Source: an uncultured Christensenella sp. (GTDB lineage Bacteria; Bacillota; Clostridia; Christensenellales; UBA1750). From it: a stretch of DNA of 15,443 nt. The notes beneath the pieces are model-generated. The model did no database searches and had not been told where the DNA came from. It saw nothing but the letters and a program-made list of their open reading frames with translations. The translations under genes and the position numbers were made by a program. This document shows positions 7,051 through 12,348 of this stretch, piece by piece. The stretch spans positions 1 through 15,443 of the forward strand of contig CAJJNQ010000052.1 of the NCBI GenBank assembly GCA_905193155.1, given 5' to 3'. Numbering within the stretch: the first letter of the stretch is position 1; every line of letters begins with the position of its first letter.

Positions 7051-7112
7051 GGGGCAGCCTGTCATCCGGAAACATTCCCTCTTTATTCAAAGAAACATCC
7101 GGAGCCCCAGCG

Positions 7113-7213
7113 GCGGGAGAGGGGGGTGCAGGGGGGAGCGAAGCTCCCCCCGCCCACCGGAGGCCGCGAAGCGGCTGGAGGTCGAGCGCTTTGGAGCAAA
7201 GGCCATAGTATGG
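7113..7213 (+). repeat. Twin-hairpin repeat, cluster B left part (near-identical to cluster A)
   Basis: Bases 7113-7200 match 1630-1717 at 87 of 88 positions by eye. This includes the GGGGGGAGC-GAA-GCTCCCCCC palindrome and the GGCCGC-GAA-GCGGC palindrome. Hairpin 1 then degenerates (GGCCAT, AGT, ATGGCT remains at the tip) and no hairpin 2 follows, so this copy is truncated. Confidence 0.8.
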
Positions 7214-7313
7214 CTTGATGGAGGCCGCGAACGCGGCTGAAGCTCGAGCGTTTCGGCTTGCCGAATAAGCCGAGCGGAACACCGGCGCACCGAAGGTGGG
7301 TCGGTGCGGAATC
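7214..7313 (+). repeat. Twin-hairpin repeat, cluster B middle copy
   Basis: GGAGGCCGCGAACGCGGC leads into CTCGAGCGTTTCGGCTT. Hairpin 1 is reduced so that the flanks pair with each other (TCGGCTT with AAGCCGA around GCCGAAT). Hairpin 2 is the short form CACCGGCGCACC, loop GAA, GGTGGGTCGGTG (7280-7306), with one wobble and one mismatch. Confidence 0.75.
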
Positions 7314-7489
7314 GGAAAATAAGCCGACCGAAACACCGGAGCAGCTTGAAAAGCTGGTTCGGTGCGGCATCGGAGGGTGAGCGGAGCGAACCTGGAGGTC
7401 GAGCGTTTTGTAGAAAAAGCCAAATGGCTTTTTCGGAAAATAAGCCGACCGGAACACCGGAACGGCTCGAAGAGCTGGTTCGGTGCGAA
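7314..7489 (+). repeat. Twin-hairpin repeat, cluster B right copies
   Basis: Holds a hairpin 2 (7334-7364, loop GAA), then the flank AGGGTGAGCGGAGCGAACC, a full copy with hairpin 1 GAAAAAGCC-AAAT-GGCTTTTTC (7413-7434), spacer AAAATAAGCCGACC, and hairpin 2 CACCGGAACGGCTC, GAA, GAGCTGGTTCGGTG (7455-7485). It ends about 50 bases before the glycerate kinase start, so it lies in that gene's probable leader. No promoter is evident between 7490 and 7540. Confidence 0.8.
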
Positions 7490-7540
7490 GCCTCCACATC
7501 GTGGCTGCACAAAAAAATACAAGACCGGGAGAAACAGAAA

Positions 7541-8713
7541 ATGAATCAACACAAAAAAGAATCCGCGCCCCTTTGCGCGGTAGTGGCGGTGGATTCGTTC
7601 AAAGGAAGTTTGACCTCGCTGGAGGCGGGGGAGGCGGTCGAAGAAGGCATCAAGCGCGCCTGTCCGGATGCACAGGTGCGCGTGCGGCCGCTGGCGGACG
7701 GCGGCGAGGGCACGGTGGACGCGCTGGCCGCCGGGCTGGGCGGCGAAAAGCGCACCGTGCGCGTGTGCGGCCCGCTGGGCAGGGAACAGGCGGTGGACTG
7801 CACCTACGGCGTCATCGGCGATCTGGCGGTGATCGAGATGGCGGGCGCGGCGGGACTGCCGCTCGTGCCGAAGGAGAAGCGCAATCCGCTGCACACCACC
7901 ACCTTCGGCGTGGGGCAGGTGATCGGCGACGCGCTCGATCGGGGGTGCAGAAGGTTTTTGATCGGCATCGGCGGCAGCGCCACCAACGACGGCGGCGCGG
8001 GGATGCTGCAGGCGCTGGGCTTTGACCTGACCGACGCGGACGGCAACCCGATTCCGGGCGGCGCGGCGGGGCTGTTCGCCCTTGAGCACATTTCGTCTGC
8101 CGCCGCGCGGCCGGAGCTTGCTGCGTGCGCCTTCCGCGTGGCGTGCGACGTGAACAACCCGCTCTGCGGCGAAAACGGCGCCAGCGCCATCTTCGGCCCG
8201 CAAAAGGGCGCGGATGCGCAGATGGTAAGGCACATGGACGCGGGGCTGCGCCGCTTTGCCGAAAAGACGAAGGAAGTCTTTTCGGGCGCGGACGAGAACA
8301 TCCCCGGCTCCGGCGCGGCGGGCGGGCTGGGCTTTGCGCTGCGGACGTATCTTCACGCGGAGCTGCTCTCCGGCGTGGAGGTCGTGCTGCAGGAGACAAA
8401 ATTGGAGGAAGCCCTGAAAGATGCGGACGTGGTCGTGACTGGCGAGGGGCGGCTGGACGGGCAGACCGCCATGGGCAAAGCGCCCGTCGGCGTGGCGAAG
8501 CTGGCGAAAAAGCACGGCAAGCTCGTGCTGGCGCTGGCGGGCGGCGTGACGCGGGACGCGCGGGCGTGCAACGATGCGGGCATCGACGCCTTCTTCCCGG
8601 CGGTGCGCGGCGCGTGCTCGCTGGACGAGGCGATGGAGCAAAAAAACGCGCGGGCGAACCTCGCCGACGCGGCGGAGCAGGCCTTCCGCCTGATTGCGGC
8701 GGTGCGGAAATAA
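7541..8713 (+). CDS. Glycerate kinase (GlxK/GarK family)
   Basis: A 390-residue enzyme that phosphorylates glycerate with ATP, feeding glycolysis at 2- or 3-phosphoglycerate. Family signatures are VAVDSFKGSLTSLEAG (15-30), PLADGGEGTVDA (50-61), IGIGGSATNDGGAGMLQALG (141-160), PGSGAAGGLGFAL (255-267) and VVTGEGRLDGQTAMGKAP (298-315). The length matches the family. The start ATG 7541 is the one next to the conserved N-terminus with GGGAG 9 bases upstream; an in-frame open extension back to about 7304 merely reads through the repeats. It is followed by a broken gene and the alpha-galactosidase in the same direction, suggesting a small sugar and sugar-acid utilisation operon. With the repeat cluster directly upstream, its transcript may carry several hairpins in the leader or depend on readthrough from the amidohydrolase. 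Confidence 0.95.
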   Translation: MNQHKKESAPLCAVVAVDSFKGSLTSLEAGEAVEEGIKRACPDAQVRVRPLADGGEGTVDALAAGLGGEKRTVRVCGPLGREQAVDCTYGVIGDLAVIEMAGAAGLPLVPKEKRNPLHTTTFGVGQVIGDALDRGCRRFLIGIGGSATNDGGAGMLQALGFDLTDADGNPIPGGAAGLFALEHISSAAARPELAACAFRVACDVNNPLCGENGASAIFGPQKGADAQMVRHMDAGLRRFAEKTKEVFSGADENIPGSGAAGGLGFALRTYLHAELLSGVEVVLQETKLEEALKDADVVVTGEGRLDGQTAMGKAPVGVAKLAKKHGKLVLALAGGVTRDARACNDAGIDAFFPAVRGACSLDEAMEQKNARANLADAAEQAFRLIAAVRK

Positions 8714-8734
8714 ATCGAGAGGAAAACGGGCAGG

Positions 8735-9023
8735 ACGGTTTCCGAGATCAACGCAGCCTTCTTTGAAAAGACCGGTGCTGCAGCGCACATGGCGCCGGCA
8801 CGGCGGGGAGGGACGGCCGCGGGAGCATGAGGCCTTCTGCGCGGCCTGCAAAGCGGCGTTCCCGAGCACGTTTGACCGGTATACGCATTTGGAATGCGAG
8901 CGGCTGTGGGAATTTGCGCCGGACTTTGCGAAGCAGTGGATCTATGAAGGCGGCGAGCCGTTTGAGGAAATCCTCGACCCCGCAGCGGGAATCCTCGAAA
9001 AAAAGAAATACGAAAGGGAATGA
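8735..9023 (+). pseudogene. Frameshifted or decayed small gene of unknown family
   Basis: Two protein-like pieces lie in different frames. The first, after the glycerate kinase stop, reads TVSEINAAFFEKTGAAAHMA and is then stopped by TGA at 8828-8830. The second, in another frame, runs from about 8823 to the TGA at 9021-9023 and includes FCAACKAAFPSTFDRY, HLECERLWEFAPDFAKQWI and FEEILDPAAGILE. No good start codon with a ribosome binding site exists for either. The GC-rich join around 8796-8822 is where one inserted or two deleted bases would reconcile them. I do not recognise the family. It ends 4 bases before the next ATG. A sequencing error could mimic the frameshift. Confidence 0.5.
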
Positions 9024-9027
9024 GATC

Positions 9028-10662
9028 ATGAATCGAGCCGAGGAATGGAAACTTCCCCTGAACCGCTGCCCGGACGCGGTGAAATTTCAGTTTGAGGACG
9101 GCGAGGTGCGCGCGCAGGCGCTGGGCGGCGGCACATTTGAAGCGGGCGGCGCGGCGCTGCGGACGGACGCGGGCGCGCACCGGCTGCGCGTGACGCTGAC
9201 TGCGTGCGAAAAGCCCCTGATGCGCGTCTTCCTGCGCTGGAAAATGCGACTTCCGCAGGGCGTGCGCGTGCTGGGCGACCACTGGGAGCGCGGCTACGGC
9301 GACATGGAGTGGCGCGGCCTCGTGCCGGAGCGCGTGCTGCCGTGGTACTTCCTGCTGGCGGACAGGGACGGAAACAACTGCGGCGCGGGCGTGATGGTGC
9401 GCCCCAACGCGCTGTGCTGGTGGCAGGCGGACGCATCGGGCGTGACGCTGGCGCTGGACGTGCGCTGCGGCGGCATGGGCTTTGTGCCGACGGGCGAAAC
9501 CGAGCTGTGCACGGTGCGCGTCCTCCCCGCGCAGGCGGGCGAGAGCGCCTTTGCCGCGGCCCGGCGTCTGGCGGCGGCGCTGTGCCCGGAGGTCATGCGC
9601 CGCCTGCCCAAAGCGCCGGTCTATGGCGGCAACAACTGGTATTATGCCTACGGCAGCAGCAGCTCGGAGGAAATTCTGGGCGACGCGCGGCGCATCGCGG
9701 AGCTGACGGAAGGGCTTTCCAACCGGCCGTTCATGGTGATCGACGACGGCTGGCAGACCGCGCACGGCGGCGGCTACAACGGCGGGCCGTGGGATCGCAG
9801 CAACGCCGACTACCCCGACATGGCGGCGCTGGCGCGCGGCATGAAGGAGATGGACGTGCGCCCCGGCATCTGGCTGCGGCCGCTGCTGACGAAAAAGCCC
9901 GTGCCCGAGCGCTGGAAATTGCAGCGCGGCATTCCGCAGCGCGAGCTGCACGGCGGCTGCGTGCTCGACCCCAGCGTGCCGGAGGTGCTGGACGAGATCG
10001 CGGCGGACTTCGCGCGGCTGGAAGAGTGGGGCTATGAGCTGATCAAGCAGGACTTTACGACCTTTGACCTGCTGGGGCGCTGGGGCGTTGCCTTCGGCGC
10101 GGAACTGACGGACGGCACCTGGCGCTTTGCCGACCGCAGCAAGACCACCGCGATGGTGATCAAGGACCTCTACGACGCGATGCGCCGCGGCGTATCCGAC
10201 GATACGCTGCTGATGGGCTGCAACACGATGCCGCATCTTTCCGCGGGCGTGTTCGAGCTGAGCCGCACCGGCGACGACACCAGTGGGCGCATCTGGGAGC
10301 GGACGCGCCTGATGGGGCCCAACACGCTGGCCTTCCGCATGCCGCAGCACGACATCTTTCAGTCCTGCGACGCGGACTGCGTGGGGCTGACGCGGAACGT
10401 GAGCTGGGCGATGAATGAAAAATGGCTGGACGTGCTCGCCCGCAGCGGCACGCCGCTGTTCGTCTCCGCCGCGCCGGACGCGCTGGGCGATGCGCAGAAG
10501 CAGGCGCTGCGCGCGGCCTTCCGCATGGCTTCCGAGCCGCGCACGCCCGCCGAGCCGCTGGACTGGATGGAAACCACCTGCCCCGCGCGCTGGAAAACGC
10601 AGGAGGGCGAAGCGGAATACGACTGGTTCGAGGACTTCGGCGCGGAACCGCTGAAGAGATGA
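9028..10662 (+). CDS. GH36-like alpha-galactosidase (melibiase) family glycoside hydrolase
   Basis: A 544-residue protein of the clan GH-D alpha-galactosidase superfamily. An N-terminal beta domain (about 1-195) is followed by a TIM barrel opening with YGGNNWYYAYG (199-209) and the hallmark FMVIDDGWQ (235-243). The nucleophile is expected at D342 in ELIKQDFTTFD and the acid/base at D416 or D417 in RTGDDTSGR. It has no signal peptide, so it is probably cytoplasmic and acts on imported oligosaccharides. It is shorter than typical GH36 enzymes of about 700 residues, lacking much of the usual N-terminal and C-terminal beta material, so the substrate may differ from melibiose or raffinose. The ATG follows AAAGGGA. 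It ends at a strong terminator, closing the unit that begins with glycerate kinase. Confidence 0.85.
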   Translation: MNRAEEWKLPLNRCPDAVKFQFEDGEVRAQALGGGTFEAGGAALRTDAGAHRLRVTLTACEKPLMRVFLRWKMRLPQGVRVLGDHWERGYGDMEWRGLVPERVLPWYFLLADRDGNNCGAGVMVRPNALCWWQADASGVTLALDVRCGGMGFVPTGETELCTVRVLPAQAGESAFAAARRLAAALCPEVMRRLPKAPVYGGNNWYYAYGSSSSEEILGDARRIAELTEGLSNRPFMVIDDGWQTAHGGGYNGGPWDRSNADYPDMAALARGMKEMDVRPGIWLRPLLTKKPVPERWKLQRGIPQRELHGGCVLDPSVPEVLDEIAADFARLEEWGYELIKQDFTTFDLLGRWGVAFGAELTDGTWRFADRSKTTAMVIKDLYDAMRRGVSDDTLLMGCNTMPHLSAGVFELSRTGDDTSGRIWERTRLMGPNTLAFRMPQHDIFQSCDADCVGLTRNVSWAMNEKWLDVLARSGTPLFVSAAPDALGDAQKQALRAAFRMASEPRTPAEPLDWMETTCPARWKTQEGEAEYDWFEDFGAEPLKR

Positions 10663-10674
10663 AGAGACGCAAAC

Positions 10675-10714
10675 GAGCGCAAGGCTGTGCCTTGCGCTCC
10701 GGTTCGTTTTGGGG
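10675..10714 (+). terminator. Intrinsic terminator after the alpha-galactosidase
   Basis: A perfect 11-bp stem GAGCGCAAGGC / GCCTTGCGCTC with loop TGT (10675-10699), followed after a short gap by GTTTT. It lies 12 bases beyond the stop codon. Confidence 0.7.
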
Positions 10715-10730
10715 GAAGGGGAGACAAGCA

Positions 10731-10888
10731 ACCCCTCAGTCCGCTGCGCGTCCAGCTCCCCTTACACAGGGGAGCCAAAAGAAACGGCGGAGCGTATGCC
10801 TCCCTTGCACAGGGGAGCCAAAGGAACGGCGTAGGCCCGCCTCCCCTGTGTAAGGGGAGGCGTCACAGCGAAGCTGTGACGGAGGGGT
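10731..10888. mobile_element. MITE-like element with palindromic terminal inverted repeats
   Basis: The left end (ACCCCTCAGTC, a palindromic insert, then GCTCCCC-TTACACA-GGGGAGC at 10755-10775) and the right end read from the other strand (ACCCCTCCGTC, a palindromic insert, then CCTCCCC-TTACACA-GGGGAGG) are mirror copies. The right insert is GTCACAGC-GAA-GCTGTGAC on the plus strand (10862-10880). Between the ends a tandem duplicate unit (CACAGGGGAGCCAAA followed by GAAACGGCG or GGAACGGCG) occurs twice. No coding capacity. A truncated relative lies at 1982-2068. It is probably a non-autonomous repeat; no transposase is in the window. Confidence 0.65.
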
Positions 10889-10930
10889 AGCCCCCTTTGC
10901 AGAATAATACTCCCTCCGGAGAGACAACCT

Positions 10931-11059
10931 CTCTTCGCACCGAAACGCCCCTTCGGGACATTCCGGTGTTGCGCATGGCTTATTAGAATAAAAGAGCACA
11001 CTGTGCTCTTTTATTCTAAACGCTCATGCTTCAGGTTCGCTTCGCTCACCCTTCGGGTG
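10931..11059 (-). repeat. Twin-hairpin repeat module, inverted copy
   Basis: Read on the minus strand: CACCC-GAA-GGGTG, then GAGCGAAGCGAACC and GCATGAGCGTTT, hairpin 1 (complement of 10983-11019; perfect 17-bp arms, loop AGT), AAGCCATGCG, and hairpin 2 (complement of 10938-10968; CACCGGAATGTCCC, loop GAA, GGGGCGTTTCGGTG). Hairpin 2 closes completely only if three G-T wobbles are allowed, which exist on the minus strand only. It lies downstream of the phosphatase-fold gene in that gene's direction of transcription. Confidence 0.85.
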
Positions 11060-11099
11060 TCTTCGCACCGAAACGACTCTTTGGGACATTCCGGCTCGA
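11060..11099 (-). repeat. Partial twin-hairpin repeat (decayed hairpin 2)
   Basis: Complement of 11066-11096 is a hairpin 2 with arms near CCGGAATGTCCC and GAGTCGTTTCGGTG around AAA instead of GAA; pairing is imperfect. It abuts the inverted copy on its upstream side and starts about 25 bases after the stop codon of the neighbouring gene. Confidence 0.6.
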
Positions 11100-11124
11100 A
11101 GGGTACAGGGGAGCCGAAAGCGCG

Positions 11125-12204
11125 TCATTCCCCCAGCCGGATCGTCATCCTGACCGGGTTGTGGTCGGAGTAGGCAAAGCCGAAGTCCAGCACCTCGCCG
11201 GAGAGCACGGTGACGTTGGGCGAGACGAGGAAGCCGTCCACCGTCAGCGTCAGCTGGGCGGGGGAATAGGGCGCGTCGGCGTTGCGACAGGAGGCCACGG
11301 GCGCGGCGGGATCGACCGGGGCGACGAGGGTGAGCGCGGTGGCGTCGATCAGGTCGGTGCGGATGGGCTGCGCCCAGGTGTGCTCTTCGGCGGAAACGCC
11401 GAAATAGGCCGCGCTGCCGCCGGGGAGCAGATCCTTGTTGAAATCTCCGCCGCCGATGACGTAGTTGCCGCGCTCGACCTCCGCCTGCATATCGGAAAGC
11501 AGCATGCGCAGCTGCTCGTCGGCGATGCTGCCGTCGGAGGAATAGGCGGAAAGGTGCAGGTTGTACAGGCACAGCTCCCTGCCGCCCTCCACCGGCACGC
11601 GGCTGACCGAATAGCAGCGGTCGAGGTCCACCAGCTTGGTCACGCCGGCTTCCACCGGCAGGCTGCGGCGCTCGGCGGAGGAAACCGCCAGCTTCGTCAG
11701 CGTCATCAGGCCGGCGCGGCTGCTGCCGTGCGGCTGGTGCAGCGGGTAGAACAGAAACGGCGAATCGTAATTGACCGCGTAGACGCTGGCATAGCCCGGC
11801 TGCGCGGCGTAGAGGAATTCGCGCTCGTCCACATGATAGGTGCGCGTGGAGTCGTAGTCCACCTCCTGCAAGAAGTACAGATCGGCGTTCGCGCTTTTCA
11901 GCTCGGCGGAGATGCCGGAAAGGTTTTCATTCAAACGTTCTCGGCTCCACGCCCAGCTTTCCGAGCCGCCGTCCATGAAAAAGCTGTAATCGTCCTCGTA
12001 TGCGCCGAAGCCGATGTTCCAGCTCAGCACGGTCAGCTCGTCCCCGGCGCGGACGGTTTCCCCCGCGCTTTCGCCGGGGCGCACGTCCAGCGCCTGATGG
12101 TCGGGGATGCGGTGGTAGGCGATGAACACATAGGCGACATAGCCCAGCACGATCACGAGCAGCGCGGCGAGCAAGAGGAGCAGGATGCGTACGGCTTTTT
12201 TCAT
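11125..12204 (-). CDS. Membrane-anchored endonuclease/exonuclease/phosphatase-fold protein
   Basis: A 359-residue protein. Residues 1-29 (MKK, then Leu/Ala/Val-rich) form a single N-terminal membrane anchor, so the domain is likely outside the cell. The EEP fold (DNase I, sphingomyelinase, inositol phosphatase family) is shown by LSWNIGFG (60-67, N63), FLQEVD (111-116, metal ligand E114), LYNLHLSA (213-220, H217), GGGDFNKD (251-258, D254 and N256), VDGFLVS (322-328) and YSDHNPV (345-351, catalytic D347-H348). All catalytic positions are present, so it should be active on a phosphodiester or phosphomonoester: nucleic acid, phospholipid or other. The start ATG has AAAGGA 10 bases upstream and a good promoter. 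No terminator other than the repeats follows it. Confidence 0.87.
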   Translation of the reverse strand: MKKAVRILLLLLAALLVIVLGYVAYVFIAYHRIPDHQALDVRPGESAGETVRAGDELTVLSWNIGFGAYEDDYSFFMDGGSESWAWSRERLNENLSGISAELKSANADLYFLQEVDYDSTRTYHVDEREFLYAAQPGYASVYAVNYDSPFLFYPLHQPHGSSRAGLMTLTKLAVSSAERRSLPVEAGVTKLVDLDRCYSVSRVPVEGGRELCLYNLHLSAYSSDGSIADEQLRMLLSDMQAEVERGNYVIGGGDFNKDLLPGGSAAYFGVSAEEHTWAQPIRTDLIDATALTLVAPVDPAAPVASCRNADAPYSPAQLTLTVDGFLVSPNVTVLSGEVLDFGFAYSDHNPVRMTIRLGE

Positions 12205-12241
12205 GAGGATTCATTCCTTTGCAAAGAATTTACATAAGGAT

Positions 12242-12270
12242 AGGATAACAGCTTTCCGGCGCAAAGGCAA
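12242..12270 (-). promoter_or_regulatory. Promoter of the phosphatase-fold gene
   Basis: On the minus strand TTGCCT (complement of 12265-12270), a 17-base spacer and TATCCT (complement of 12242-12247), about 38 bases before the start codon. A second, overlapping TATCCT-like copy follows directly. Confidence 0.5.
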
Positions 12271-12289
12271 GCGGAACGGGGAAAAAAGA

Positions 12290-12319
12290 AAAGGGCCCGG
12301 CGGAAAGGCCGAACCCTTT
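12290..12319 (-). terminator. Strand-specific intrinsic terminator of the surface protein gene
   Basis: On the minus strand AAAGGGTTCGGC pairs with GCCGGGCCCTTT through 12 bp that include two U-G pairs, with a six-base loop, followed by TCTTTTTTCC. On the plus strand those two positions are C-A mismatches, so it should work mainly for the minus strand. It lies 29 bases after the stop codon of the surface protein gene. Confidence 0.7.
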
Positions 12320-12348
12320 GGGAAAAGCAGGAAAATCGAACGGGGAAT

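Noticed and set aside
5815..7065. Minus-strand frame of about 400 codons opposite the amidohydrolase
   Set aside because: His/Arg/Val-rich shadow of a well-supported plus-strand gene; no start signal.
7083..7512. Two overlapping minus-strand frames of about 140 codons across cluster B
   Set aside because: Same recurring peptide pieces as in cluster A, in two frames at once, which is expected from repeat DNA and not from genes.
7304..7540. N-terminal extension of glycerate kinase through the repeats
   Set aside because: The extra residues derive entirely from repeat sequence, the family N-terminus begins near VAVDSFKG, and ATG 7541 has its own ribosome binding site.
8353..10731. Very long minus-strand open frame opposite the alpha-galactosidase and glycerate kinase genes
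   Set aside because: Antisense shadow caused by high GC at third codon positions; Arg/Ala/His-rich with no motif, while the plus strand has clear enzyme signatures.
11026..12237. Plus-strand frame opposite the phosphatase-fold gene
   Set aside because: The minus strand contains all catalytic motifs, a membrane anchor and a promoter; the plus frame is compositional and starts in the repeat.
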